A stretch of 64,000 bases of DNA from CAIWHR01 sp963830485. GTDB taxonomy: Bacteria; Pseudomonadota; Gammaproteobacteria; Burkholderiales; Casimicrobiaceae. Where the stretch lies: assembly GCA_963830485.1 (NCBI GenBank), contig CAWHNE010000035.1, positions 124,001 to 188,000 of the forward strand, read 5' to 3'. The position numbers and the translations under genes are program-made. This document shows, one piece after another, positions 8,509 to 16,271 of this stretch. Position 1 is the stretch's first letter, and the number at the start of each line of letters is the position of its first letter. The notes beneath the pieces were generated by a model. It was not told the origin of the DNA, did no database searches, and saw only the letters and a list, made by a program, of their open reading frames with translations.

Positions 8509-8649
8509 AATGCGATCTGAAAACGTAGCGAGCAGCCCCGAGCGCGCGAAGACCCGCAGCGAGCCCCGAGACAGTACACGGAGGTACGGCGAGGGGCGAG
8601 CGAGGACGCGACAAAGCGATCGGGGCGCGCAGTAGTTTTCGGACGCATT
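8509..8649. repeat. Structured spacer element bounded by an inverted repeat, between rplF and rplR
   Basis: The 167-base gap stands out in an operon where most gaps are under 30 bases. Its ends are an imperfect inverted repeat: 8509-8524 (AATGCG, then GAAAAC) against 8635-8649 (GTTTTC, then CGCATT), with further GC pairing inside involving GCCCCGA and TCGGGGC. The core has repeated GCGAGC/CCCCGAG words. It has no plausible reading frame. The design looks like a small non-coding repetitive element inserted between two co-transcribed genes; copies elsewhere in the genome would prove it. Confidence 0.55.
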
Positions 8650-8650
8650 T

Positions 8651-9178
8651 CTACTTCTTTTTGGTCTCTTTGATGACGACCCGCTCGTCGTGATAGCGCA
8701 CGCCCTTGCCCTTGTACGGCTCCGGCGGACGGGCCGCGCGAATCTCCGCCGCGATCTGGCCAACCTGCTGCTTGTCGATGCCCTTGATCACGATCTCGGT
8801 CTGCTGCGGCGTCTCGACCTTCACGCCCTTCGGCATCGTGTGCACGACCGGGTGCGAGAACCCGAGCGACAGGTTGATCTTGTCGCCCGCCGCCTGAGCG
8901 CGGAACCCCACGCCGACCAGCGTGAGCTTCTTCTCGAAGCCGGCGGTGACGCCTTTCACCATGTTCGCGACCTGTGCGCGGAGCGTCCCGTGCAGCGGTC
9001 CCGCCGCCTCGTTCGCCGCCTTGAACACGAGCGCGTCGCCGCTCTTCTCGATCGAGACCTCGCTGCCGTAGGTCCGCGTGAGCGACCCGAGCGGCCCCTT
9101 GACCGTGATCGAGCCGGTCGCGAGCGTCACCTCGACCTTCGGGGGCAGCGGGATGGGTTGATTGCCGATGCGAGACAT
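8651..9178 (-). CDS. rplF: 50S ribosomal protein L6
   Basis: Large-subunit protein near the GTPase centre. The 175 residues begin MSRIGNQPIPLPPKVEV and contain the two L6 repeats, ending PPEPYKGKGVRYHDERVVIKETKKK, the standard C-terminus. It starts 14 bases after rpsH. Confidence 0.98.
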   Translation of the reverse strand: MSRIGNQPIPLPPKVEVTLATGSITVKGPLGSLTRTYGSEVSIEKSGDALVFKAANEAAGPLHGTLRAQVANMVKGVTAGFEKKLTLVGVGFRAQAAGDKINLSLGFSHPVVHTMPKGVKVETPQQTEIVIKGIDKQQVGQIAAEIRAARPPEPYKGKGVRYHDERVVIKETKKK

Positions 9179-9192
9179 CTCTTCGTCCTTCG

Positions 9193-9588
9193 TTAGGCGA
9201 CGATGCAGAGCACTTCGCCACCGACGCCGGTGGCGCGCGCCTTGCGGTCGGTCATCACCCCGCGCGACGTGGAAACGATCGCGATGCCGAGACCGTTCAT
9301 CACGCGCGGGATGTCGTCCTTGCTCTTGTAGATGCGTAGCCCCGGTTTCGACACGCGCTCGATCTTCTCGATCACGGGTCGCCCCGCGTAGTAGCGCAGT
9401 GCGATCTCGAGGACCGGCTTCGCCTCCTCGCCCGAGACCTTGAAGCCGTCGATGTAGCCCTCGTCCTTCAGCACCTTGGCGATGGCCAGCTTCACCTTCG
9501 ACGACGGCATTGCCACGACGGTCTGCTCGACCATCTGCGCGTTGCGGATGCGCGTCAGCATGTCGGCGATCGGATCGGTCATACTCAT
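9193..9588 (-). CDS. rpsH: 30S ribosomal protein S8
   Basis: Central-domain 16S rRNA binder and, in E. coli, the translational repressor of the spc operon. The 131 residues begin MSMTDPIADMLTRIRNAQ and contain the conserved STSRGVMTDRKAR motif near the C-terminus. The in-frame Met at residue 3 is an alternative start. Confidence 0.98.
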   Translation of the reverse strand: MSMTDPIADMLTRIRNAQMVEQTVVAMPSSKVKLAIAKVLKDEGYIDGFKVSGEEAKPVLEIALRYYAGRPVIEKIERVSKPGLRIYKSKDDIPRVMNGLGIAIVSTSRGVMTDRKARATGVGGEVLCIVA

Positions 9589-9613
9589 CTCATCACCCTC
9601 GTAGGCGGCACGT

Positions 9614-9919
9614 CTACCAGCTGGCCTTGACGATGCCCGGCACCTCGCCGCGCATCGCGATCTCGCGCAGCTTGTTGCGGGCCAGGCCGAACTTGCGGAA
9701 GTAGCCGCGCGGGCGGCCGGTGATCGCGCAGCGGTTGCGGAGCCGCGTCGGATTCGAGTTGCGCGGCAGCTGCTGCAGCTTGAGCCGCGCCGCGGCCCGG
9801 TCCTCGTCGGAGGCCTTCGCGCTGTTGGCGATGGAAAGCAGCGTCGCGCGCTTGCGCGCGTACTTCTTCACCAGGCCGCGCCGCTTTTCCTCGCGATTGA
9901 TCAGGGACAGTTTCGCCAT
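9614..9919 (-). CDS. rpsN: 30S ribosomal protein S14, zinc-free form
   Basis: Head protein of the small subunit. The 101-residue length and the lack of a CxxC pair place it in the C-minus (non-zinc) type; the C-terminal block RNRCAITGRPRGYFRKFGLARN is diagnostic. It lies 7 bases after rplE. Confidence 0.98.
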   Translation of the reverse strand: MAKLSLINREEKRRGLVKKYARKRATLLSIANSAKASDEDRAAARLKLQQLPRNSNPTRLRNRCAITGRPRGYFRKFGLARNKLREIAMRGEVPGIVKASW

Positions 9920-9926
9920 GTCGCCC

Positions 9927-10466
9927 TCAGCTCTTGAACGGGAAGCGGAACGCGGCGAGGAGAGCCTTCGCCTCGGCGTCCGTCTTCGCGCTCGTCGTGA
10001 TCGTGATGTTCATCCCGCGGATCGTGTCGATCTTGTCGTACTCGATCTCGGGAAAGATGATCTGTTCCTTGACGCCCATGTTGTAGTTGCCGCGGCCGTC
10101 GAATGACCGGCTCGAGATCCCGCGAAAGTCGCGCACGCGCGGCAGCGCGATCGAGACCAGCCGGTCGAGGAACTCGTACATCCGCTCCTGGCGCAGCGTG
10201 ACCATGCAGCCGATCGGATAGCCCTCGCGGATCTTGAACGCCGCGATCGCCTTCTTCGCCTTCGTGGTCACGGGTTTCTGGCCGGAGATCTTCTGCATGT
10301 CGCCGGCCGCGTTCTCGAGCAGCTTCTTGTCGCCCGTCGCCTCGCCGACGCCCATGTTGAGGACGATCTTCTCGATGCGCGGCACTTCCATCGTCGATTT
10401 GTACCCGAACTGCTTCACCAGTGCGGGGACGATTTCCTTCTTGTAGATTTCCTTCAGGCGGGCCAT
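9927..10466 (-). CDS. rplE: 50S ribosomal protein L5
   Basis: 5S rRNA-binding protein of the central protuberance, contacting P-site tRNA. The 179 residues carry VPRIEKIVLNMGVGEA and RDFRGISSRSFDGRGNY, both L5 signatures. It lies 12 bases after rplX. Confidence 0.98.
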   Translation of the reverse strand: MARLKEIYKKEIVPALVKQFGYKSTMEVPRIEKIVLNMGVGEATGDKKLLENAAGDMQKISGQKPVTTKAKKAIAAFKIREGYPIGCMVTLRQERMYEFLDRLVSIALPRVRDFRGISSRSFDGRGNYNMGVKEQIIFPEIEYDKIDTIRGMNITITTSAKTDAEAKALLAAFRFPFKS

Positions 10467-10478
10467 GGCTTTCTCTCG

Positions 10479-10793
10479 TTAGGCTTGGATCAGCTCGCCG
10501 TTCGACTTGTAGAAGCGCACCTTGCGGCCGTCCTCGAGCACGCGGATGCCGACGCGGTCGGCCTTCTGCGTCACCGGGTTCCAGACAGCGACGTTCGAGA
10601 CATGCAGCGGCATGTCCTTGGCGACGATGCCGCCCTGCTCGTTCTTCATCGGGTTGGGGCGCTGGTGCTTCTTCACCTGGTTCACACCGCCGACGAGCAC
10701 GTGTGTTTCCGTCACCCGCGTCACTTGCCCGCGCTTGCCCTTGTCGCGGCCGGCGATGACGACGACGTTGTCGCCTTTCTTGATCTTGCGCAT
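10479..10793 (-). CDS. rplX: 50S ribosomal protein L24
   Basis: Assembly initiator of the large subunit. The 104-residue protein has the N-terminal KOW motif (KKGDNVVVIAGRDKGKRGQV) and NPMKNEQGGIV in the middle, both typical of L24. Confidence 0.98.
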   Translation of the reverse strand: MRKIKKGDNVVVIAGRDKGKRGQVTRVTETHVLVGGVNQVKKHQRPNPMKNEQGGIVAKDMPLHVSNVAVWNPVTQKADRVGIRVLEDGRKVRFYKSNGELIQA

Positions 10794-10817
10794 ATCTTTC
10801 GCTCCCGCAGTTTCCGC

Positions 10818-11186
10818 TTAGAGCACTTCCGGCGCGAGCGAGACGATCTTCATGAACCGCTCGGTGCGCAGCTCGCGCGTGACCGGCCCGAAGATGCGCG
10901 TGCCGATCGGCTCGAGCTTCGGGGTGAGCAGCACGGCCGCGTTGGTGTCGAACCGCACGCGGGCGCCGTCGTCCCGGCGCACGCCGTGGCGCGTGCGCAC
11001 CACGACGGCGTTGTAGATCTCGCCCTTCTTCACGCGGCCGCGCGGGGCCGCGTCCTTGATGCTGACCTTGATCACGTCGCCGATGTGCGCGTAGCGGCGC
11101 TTCGAGCCGCCGAGCACCTTGATACACATCACGCGACGAGCGCCGGTGTTGTCGGCGACGTCCAGCATCGACTGCATCTGGATCAT
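10818..11186 (-). CDS. rplN: 50S ribosomal protein L14
   Basis: Large-subunit protein at the subunit interface, with the normal length of 122 residues. It begins MIQMQSMLDVADNTGARRVMC, the usual L14 start (often MIQ), and ends KIVSLAPEVL. In E. coli it is the first gene of the spc operon. A promoter-like sequence in the 207-base gap upstream fits that role here. Confidence 0.98.
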   Translation of the reverse strand: MIQMQSMLDVADNTGARRVMCIKVLGGSKRRYAHIGDVIKVSIKDAAPRGRVKKGEIYNAVVVRTRHGVRRDDGARVRFDTNAAVLLTPKLEPIGTRIFGPVTRELRTERFMKIVSLAPEVL

Positions 11187-11342
11187 GCTTGCTTCTCCAA
11201 CTTAATCCGCGGTGCGCGCCGCCGCCGCGGATGCGCTGCGGCGACGGACGCGGCATGGGCCGCGGCCAGTTTTGGACCCCGTCCGGGGAAGGACCGCGGC
11301 AGAGACCCTGGTTTCAGGTGGGGCCGCGGCGGCAAAACGAAA

Positions 11343-11371
11343 ATTATGGCAGCTTTTTCCGATTTCCACAA
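11343..11371 (-). promoter_or_regulatory. Candidate spc operon promoter upstream of rplN
   Basis: On the minus strand a -35-like TTGTGG (11371-11366) and a -10-like CATAAT (11348-11343) are 17 bases apart, in the only AT-rich patch of the 207-base rpsQ-rplN spacer. In E. coli the spc promoter is in this same spacer. The ~150 bases between it and rplN are very GC-rich and can fold, but no coding frame is seen. Confidence 0.6.
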
Positions 11372-11393
11372 CCCTGGCCAAAGAATCAGACAC

Positions 11394-11699
11394 TTAGACC
11401 ACCTTCGCCTTCTCGATCAGCCGCGTGACCCGGTAGGCCTTGGTCTTCGCAAGCTTCCGGCAGGCCTCGATCTCGACCAGGTCGCCTTCCTTGAACTCGT
11501 TCTTCTCGTCGTGCGCGTGGTACTTGGCGCTCTTCGTGACGACCTTGCCGTAGAGAGGGTGCTTGACCCGTCGCTCGACCAGCACCGTCACGGTCTTGTC
11601 CATCTTGTCGCTCACCACGCGCCCCGTGAGCGTGTGGAGAATGGTCTTTCGCGTCGCCGGGGCCGACCCGGCCTGCGCTTGCTCGGTCATGGTGGTCAC
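11394..11699 (-). CDS. rpsQ: 30S ribosomal protein S17
   Basis: 16S rRNA 5' domain binder. The core TLTGRVVSDKMDKTVTVLVERR and KYHAHDEKNEFKEGDLVEI are S17 signatures. The frame opens with GTG at 11699, which overlaps the rpmC stop (GTGA), but ATG at 11690 is an equally possible start and is closer to usual length. As given, the protein has 101 residues, slightly long because of a Thr/Ala-rich N-terminus. Confidence 0.95.
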   Translation of the reverse strand: MTTMTEQAQAGSAPATRKTILHTLTGRVVSDKMDKTVTVLVERRVKHPLYGKVVTKSAKYHAHDEKNEFKEGDLVEIEACRKLAKTKAYRVTRLIEKAKVV

Positions 11700-11899
11700 G
11701 CCTCAACCTTCTGATGCATCAGCGTCCGCACGCGGGCGATGTTGCGCCGCACGCTGCGGAGCTTCGCGTTGTTGGTGAGCTGCTGCGTCGCGTTCTGCAT
11801 GCGCAGTCCGAACTGTTCCTTGAGCAGCGCGTCGAGCTCGGTCTTGAGCTCCGCGGCGTTCTTCGTCGCCAGCGCCTTCTTCGTTGCCGCCAGTTTCAT
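11696..11899 (-). CDS. rpmC: 50S ribosomal protein L29
   Basis: Small helical protein at the exit tunnel where signal recognition particle and trigger factor dock. The 67 residues include FGLRMQNATQQLTNNAKLR and VRRNIARVRTLM, which are typical of L29. It begins 11 bases after rplP. Confidence 0.97.
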   Translation of the reverse strand: MKLAATKKALATKNAAELKTELDALLKEQFGLRMQNATQQLTNNAKLRSVRRNIARVRTLMHQKVEA

Positions 11900-11910
11900 C
11901 GAGGCCTCCG

Positions 11911-12324
11911 TCAGCCGACCAGGCGGTGGACGAACGTCGTGCGGAGCGGCAGCTTCGCCGCGGCCAGCGCGAACGCCTCGCGCGCGACCGTCTCGTCGAC
12001 GCCGTCCATCTCGTAGAGCACCTTGCCCGGCACGATCTCCGCGACGTAGTACTCGGGGTTGCCTTTGCCGTTGCCCATCCGGACCTCGGCGGGCTTCTGC
12101 GACACCGGCTTGTCCGGGAAGATGCGGATCCAGATGCGACCGCCGCGCTTGATGTGGCGCGTCATCGCCCGCCGCGCCGCCTCGATCTGGCGCGCAGTCA
12201 GGCGGCCGCGGGTCGTCGCCTTGAGGCCGTACTCGCCGAAGCTCACCTTGGCCCCGATGGTCGCGACGCCCTTGTTGCGCCCCTTCTGCTCCTTGCGGTA
12301 CTTCCTTCTAGCTGGCTGCAGCAT
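11911..12324 (-). CDS. rplP: 50S ribosomal protein L16
   Basis: Protein at the A-site/peptidyl-transferase side of the large subunit. I chose ATG 12324, giving MLQPARRKYRKEQKGRNKG and a normal 137 residues; an open frame from 12402 adds an arginine-rich shadow of rpsC. Its start lies inside the end of rpsC (17-base overlap). The GRIWIRIFPDKPVSQKPAEVRMG region is conserved. Confidence 0.97.
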   Translation of the reverse strand: MLQPARRKYRKEQKGRNKGVATIGAKVSFGEYGLKATTRGRLTARQIEAARRAMTRHIKRGGRIWIRIFPDKPVSQKPAEVRMGNGKGNPEYYVAEIVPGKVLYEMDGVDETVAREAFALAAAKLPLRTTFVHRLVG

Positions 12325-13024
12325 TCTTCGCTCCTGAGCGGCGCGGACGCTTGGGCGCTTCCGGCGCCGGAGCCGGCGCCGCCGGCTCGGCGTTGTGCGC
12401 AAGCACCTCGCCCTTGAACACCCACACCTTGATACCGATCACGCCATAGGTCGTCTTGGCTTCCGAGAAGCCGTAGTCGATGTCCGCCCGCAACGTGTGC
12501 AACGGCACCCGGCCTTCGCGGTACCACTCCGTCCGCGCGATCTCGATTCCGTTGAGCCGCCCGGCGCACATGATCTTGATGCCCTGGGCACCCAGGCGCA
12601 TCGCGTTCTGCATCGCGCGCTTCATCGCGCGGCGGAACATGATCCGCTTCTCGAGCTGCTGGCCGATCGAGTCGGCGATCAGCTGGGCGTCGATCTCGGG
12701 CTTCCTGATCTCCTCGATGTTGAGCCCGACCTCGCCGCCCATCATCCGGCGCAGGTCGGAGCGCAGCGTCTCGATGTCCTCGCCCTTCTTGCCGATGACG
12801 ACACCCGGACGGGCGCTGTGGATCGTGATCCGCGCGTTCTTCGCCGGGCGCTCGATGGTGACCTTGCCCACCGACGCGTGGCCGAGCTTCTTCTTCAGGT
12901 ACTCGCGCACCTTGATGTCTTCCTTCAACGTCGGCGCGAAGTTCTTGCTGTTCGAGAACCACTTCGAGCTCCAGTTGCGCGTGACGGCGAGGCGGAAGCC
13001 GGTCGGATGAATTTTCTGTCCCAT
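12308..13024 (-). CDS. rpsC: 30S ribosomal protein S3
   Basis: Small-subunit protein at the mRNA entry tunnel. It begins MGQKIHPTGFRLAVTRNWSSKWF, with the KH domain at about 40-110 (GVVIGKKGEDIE is the GXXG loop) and the C-terminal S3 domain after it. At 238 residues it is of ordinary length, and the alanine/proline-rich tail is variable in the family. Confidence 0.98.
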   Translation of the reverse strand: MGQKIHPTGFRLAVTRNWSSKWFSNSKNFAPTLKEDIKVREYLKKKLGHASVGKVTIERPAKNARITIHSARPGVVIGKKGEDIETLRSDLRRMMGGEVGLNIEEIRKPEIDAQLIADSIGQQLEKRIMFRRAMKRAMQNAMRLGAQGIKIMCAGRLNGIEIARTEWYREGRVPLHTLRADIDYGFSEAKTTYGVIGIKVWVFKGEVLAHNAEPAAPAPAPEAPKRPRRSGAKNAAAS

Positions 13025-13033
13025 GGGATGTCC

Positions 13034-13369
13034 CTATTTTCCGTCGCCGACGACGACGTGGATGTGGCAGGTCTGCTTCATGATGACGTTGCCACGGCCC
13101 TTCGCGCGCGCAGTGAAGCGCCGCAGGCTCTCGGCCTTGTCGACGCAGATCGACTTCACGCGGAGCTCGTCGACGTCGGCGCCGTCGTTGTGCTCGGCGT
13201 TGGCGATCGCCGACTCCAGCACCTTCTTGATGATCACGGCGCCCTTCTTCGGGCTGAACGCGAGCACGTTGAGCGCCTTGTCGACCGGCAGGCCGCGGAT
13301 CTGGTCGGCGACGAGCCGGCCCTTCTGGGCCGACAGCCGGACGCCGCGCAGGATTGCCTTGGTTTCCAT
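13034..13369 (-). CDS. rplV: 50S ribosomal protein L22
   Basis: Protein whose beta-hairpin lines the exit tunnel. The 111 residues begin METKAILRGVRLSAQKGRLVADQIRG and end in RAKGRGNVIMKQTCHIHVVVGDGK, the hairpin region. Gaps to rpsC and rpsS are 9 and 10 bases. Confidence 0.98.
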   Translation of the reverse strand: METKAILRGVRLSAQKGRLVADQIRGLPVDKALNVLAFSPKKGAVIIKKVLESAIANAEHNDGADVDELRVKSICVDKAESLRRFTARAKGRGNVIMKQTCHIHVVVGDGK

Positions 13370-13379
13370 GGGGTCCTCG

Positions 13380-13676
13380 CTACTTCTTCGCCGGGGCCGC
13401 GGGCGCCGCGACCTTCTTGTCCGACGAGTGGCCCTTGAACGTGCGCGTCAGCGCGAACTCGCCCAGCTTGTGGCCGACCATGTTCTCGGAGACGTAGACC
13501 GGGATATGCTGCTTGCCGTTGTGGACGGCGATCGTGAGGCCCACGAACTCGGGCGTGATCGTCGAGCGACGCGACCAGGTCTTGATCGGCTTCTTGTCGC
13601 TCACCGCGCGCGCAGCGTCCACCTTCGCGAGCAGGTGATCGTCGACGAACGGACCCTTCTTGATCGAGCGTGCCAT
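13380..13676 (-). CDS. rpsS: 30S ribosomal protein S19
   Basis: Head protein of the 30S subunit that pairs with S13. It begins MARSIKKGPFVDDHLLAKV and contains HNGKQHIPVYVSENMVGHKLGEFALTRTF. The 98 residues include a short Ala/Pro/Lys tail. Confidence 0.98.
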   Translation of the reverse strand: MARSIKKGPFVDDHLLAKVDAARAVSDKKPIKTWSRRSTITPEFVGLTIAVHNGKQHIPVYVSENMVGHKLGEFALTRTFKGHSSDKKVAAPAAPAKK

Positions 13677-13691
13677 GTGCGATTACCTCTG

Positions 13692-14525
13692 TCAGCCCTT
13701 GGTCGCGTGCCGGCGGCGCACGATCATCGAGTCGGTGCGCTTGTTCTTGCGCGTCTTGTAGCCCTTGGCCGGCGTGCCCCACGGCGACACCGGGTGGTGC
13801 CAGCCGCCGCCGCCGTTGGTCCGGCCGCCCATCGGGTGGTCGACCGGGTTCATCGAGATGCCGCGCACGGTCGGGCGGATCCCGCGCCAGCGATTGGCAC
13901 CCGCCTTGCCGATCGAGCGCAGGCTGTGCTCCTCGTTACCCACTTCGCCGATCGTCGCGCGGCAATTCACGTGCACCTTGCGGATCTCGCCCGAGCGCAG
14001 CCGCAGCTGCGCGTATTCGCCTTCGCGCGCGAGCAGCTGCACTCCGGCGCCGGCCGAGCGCGCGATCTGCGCACCCTTGCCGGGGAGCATCTCGACGCAG
14101 TGGACGGTCGTGCCCACCGGAATGTTGCGCAGCGGCAGGCAGTTGCCCGGTTTGATCGGCGCCTCGGGGCCCGACTGGAGCACGGTGCCGACCGCGACGC
14201 CGCGCGGCGCAATCATGTAACGCCGTTCGCCGTCGCCGTAGAGCAGGAGCGCCAGGTGCGCGCTGCGGTTCGGGTCGTACTCGAGCCGCTCGACCTTCGC
14301 GGACACGGCGTCCTTGTTGCGCTTGAAGTCGACGATCCGGTAGTGCTGCTTGTGGCCGCCGCCCTTGTGCCGCATCGTGATGTGGCCGTTGTTGTTGCGC
14401 CCGGAGCCGCGCTTCTGGCTCTCGGTCAGCGCGTCCACCGGGCGCCCCTTGTGCAGGTGCGGATGGACGACCTTGACGAGCGCGCGGCGGCCCGGCGACG
14501 TCGGCTTCACTTTCTGGAGAGGCAT
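13692..14525 (-). CDS. rplB: 50S ribosomal protein L2
   Basis: Protein needed for subunit joining and close to the peptidyl-transferase centre. The 277 residues include the C-terminal block RGISMNPVDHPMGGRTNGG with the conserved histidine, then WGTPAKGYKTRKNKRTDSMIVRRR. It lies 81 bases after rplW across a spacer that contains a GC-rich repeat. Confidence 0.98.
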   Translation of the reverse strand: MPLQKVKPTSPGRRALVKVVHPHLHKGRPVDALTESQKRGSGRNNNGHITMRHKGGGHKQHYRIVDFKRNKDAVSAKVERLEYDPNRSAHLALLLYGDGERRYMIAPRGVAVGTVLQSGPEAPIKPGNCLPLRNIPVGTTVHCVEMLPGKGAQIARSAGAGVQLLAREGEYAQLRLRSGEIRKVHVNCRATIGEVGNEEHSLRSIGKAGANRWRGIRPTVRGISMNPVDHPMGGRTNGGGGWHHPVSPWGTPAKGYKTRKNKRTDSMIVRRRHATKG

Positions 14526-14528
14526 ATT

Positions 14529-14600
14529 AGGTCTCCCGATGGGCCGCCCCGAGGGAGACCTGCGCCCCCTCAGGGGGTAGCGAACGGAGTGAGCTTGGGG
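14529..14600. repeat. GC-rich palindromic spacer repeat between rplW and rplB
   Basis: A 9-bp inverted repeat (14529-14537 with 14553-14561, AGGTCTCCC/GGGAGACCT) is followed by a CCCCC-TCA-GGGGG palindrome at 14565-14577 and then AGCGAACGGAGTGAGCTTGG. From general knowledge, sequences of this form (C-run, G-run, AGCGAA.GGAGTGAGC) are common in spacers of Burkholderiales genomes. It sits inside a co-transcribed operon. Confidence 0.55.
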
Positions 14601-14606
14601 GCATCG

Positions 14607-14921
14607 TCACTTCTCCGCCGCGAAGTTGATTTCCTGGCCCGGCTTCAGGCAAACGTAGGCCTTCTTCCAGCCGCGACGCCTTCCGGTGAATTTGCCGAAC
14701 CGCTTCACCTTGCCGCCCACATTGGCGATCTGAACGCTCTTGACCTCGACCTTGAACATCGCCTCGACGGCCGCCTTCACCTCGGGCTTGGTCGCGTCCT
14801 GCAGGACCTTGAAGATCACCTGCGAATGCTTGTCGGCGATGTACGTGCCCTTCTCGGACACGACCGGCGCGAGCAGCACCAGCGCGAGGCGCTCGGAATT
14901 GAACGGGCTCCCCGTGTTCAT
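14607..14921 (-). CDS. rplW: 50S ribosomal protein L23
   Basis: Exit-tunnel protein and docking site for trigger factor. The start is ATG 14921, which overlaps the rplD stop (ATGA) and gives 104 residues: MNTGSPFNSERLALVLLAPV. Conserved parts are VVSEKGTYIADKHSQVIFKV and GRRRGWKKAYVCL. A longer open frame from 15608 is a shadow of rplD. Confidence 0.97.
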   Translation of the reverse strand: MNTGSPFNSERLALVLLAPVVSEKGTYIADKHSQVIFKVLQDATKPEVKAAVEAMFKVEVKSVQIANVGGKVKRFGKFTGRRRGWKKAYVCLKPGQEINFAAEK

Positions 14922-15541
14922 CCCAGCATCTCCTCGAATTGCGCGAGCGCGCCCTTCGTCAGCACCACGTGATTGAAGCGCACGAGGCTGACCGGATCGA
15001 CCTCGCGGGTCTCGAGCACGAGCACGTCGGATAGATTGCGCGACGACAGGAACAGGTTGTCGTCGAGCTTGTCGGTGACGACGAGCAGCGTGCCCGGCAG
15101 CCCCAGCGCCTTGACCTTCTGCACGAAGGACTTGGTCTTCGGCGTGTCGACGACGATCGCGTCGATCACGGAGAGCCGCTCCTCGCGCACGAGCTGCGAC
15201 AGGATCGCGGCCACGCCGGCGCGGTACATCTTGCGGTTGACCTTGTGCGAGAAGTTCTCGTCGGGCGAGCTCGGGAAGATCTTGCCACCGCCGCGCCACA
15301 GCGGGCTGTTCGCCTGCCCCGCACGCGCACGGCCTGTGCCCTTCTGTTGCCAGGGCTTCCGGTGCGACTTGTTCACGTCGGCGCGGCCCTTCTGCTTGCG
15401 CGTGCCCTTGCGCGCGTTCGCCTGGTACGCGGTGACGAGCTGGTGGACGAGCGGCTCGCTGTACTCGCGCGCGAACAGCGCGTCCGAGGCCGCGACGGTC
15501 GCCGCCGGCTTGCCTTCGCCATTGATCAGCTTGAGATCCAT
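14918..15541 (-). CDS. rplD: 50S ribosomal protein L4
   Basis: Exit-tunnel protein and, in E. coli, the autoregulator of the S10 operon. ATG 15541 gives 207 residues. The extended loop is clear: RKGTRKQKGRADVNKSHRKP, KGTGRARAG and PLWRGGGKIFP. The frame stays open to 16201 across rplC, but that is only a shadow. It starts two bases after rplC ends. Confidence 0.97.
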   Translation of the reverse strand: MDLKLINGEGKPAATVAASDALFAREYSEPLVHQLVTAYQANARKGTRKQKGRADVNKSHRKPWQQKGTGRARAGQANSPLWRGGGKIFPSSPDENFSHKVNRKMYRAGVAAILSQLVREERLSVIDAIVVDTPKTKSFVQKVKALGLPGTLLVVTDKLDDNLFLSSRNLSDVLVLETREVDPVSLVRFNHVVLTKGALAQFEEMLG

Positions 15542-15543
15542 GG

Positions 15544-16167
15544 TCAGGCCCCCTTCTTCGCGGGCGCCTTCGCGGCGCGGCGGACGACGATATGGCCACC
15601 GTCGGCACCGGGCACGCAGCCCTTGACGAGGAGCAGCCCGCGCTCGGCGTCGACGCGGACGACCTTGAGCGTCTGCGTCGTGCGCGTCACGTTCCCGAGC
15701 TGGCCCGCCATGCGCTTGCCCGGAAACACGCGACCCGGGTCCTGCGCCATGCCGATCGAGCCCGGGGTGTTGTGCGAGCGCGAATTGCCGTGCGAGGCGC
15801 GGTTCGAGCTGAAGTGATGACGCTTGATCACGCCCGAGAAGCCCTTGCCCTTCGACGTCCCGGTCACGTCGACGAGATCGCCGACCTGGAACGTGTCGAC
15901 GGCGATCACGCCGCCGACCTTGAGCTCCGCGAGCTGCTCGGGCGCGACGGGAAATTCGCGCAACAGCATGCCGGCCTCGACCCCCGCCTTCGCGAGGTGG
16001 CCGGCCATCGGCTTCGACACGCGCGAGGCGCGGCGCTTGCCGAACGTCACCTGGACCGCGGCGTAGCCGTCGGTCTCGGGCGTCTTGATCTGCGTGACGC
16101 GGTTGTTCGCGACGTCGAGCACGGTCACCGGGACGGCGCTGCCGTCGTCGGCGAAGATGCGCGTCAT
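15544..16167 (-). CDS. rplC: 50S ribosomal protein L3; N-terminus probably shifted out of frame
   Basis: Large-subunit protein reaching the peptidyl-transferase centre, with HHFSSNRASHGNSRSHNTPGS as the diagnostic block. The annotated frame opens at ATG 16167 (MTRIFADDGSAVPVTV), giving 207 residues. The same frame upstream encodes the conserved LGLVGRKVG that precedes MTRIF in other L3 proteins, but it has no start codon. An ATG with a good ribosome site (AAGGA) is at 16201, one base out of frame: ATG TCG is followed by an extra T at 16195 and then CTA GGA CTC. A one-base insertion, real or a sequencing error, is the simplest explanation; otherwise a truncated start at 16167 must be used. Confidence 0.9.
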   Translation of the reverse strand: MTRIFADDGSAVPVTVLDVANNRVTQIKTPETDGYAAVQVTFGKRRASRVSKPMAGHLAKAGVEAGMLLREFPVAPEQLAELKVGGVIAVDTFQVGDLVDVTGTSKGKGFSGVIKRHHFSSNRASHGNSRSHNTPGSIGMAQDPGRVFPGKRMAGQLGNVTRTTQTLKVVRVDAERGLLLVKGCVPGADGGHIVVRRAAKAPAKKGA

Positions 16168-16271
16168 CCCGACCTTGCGTCCTACGAGTCCTAGACGACA
16201 TTTTCGTTTTCCTTGGTTGCCAAGATGATGACCGCCGATTTCGATTGACCAGCGGCTTGCGTTTGCATTCG

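Noticed and set aside
14918..16201. Open 427-codon frame running across rplC into rplD
   Set aside because: Only the rplD part has real protein similarity; over rplC it is arginine-rich and results from the high GC content. Its first codons matter only for the rplC start question.
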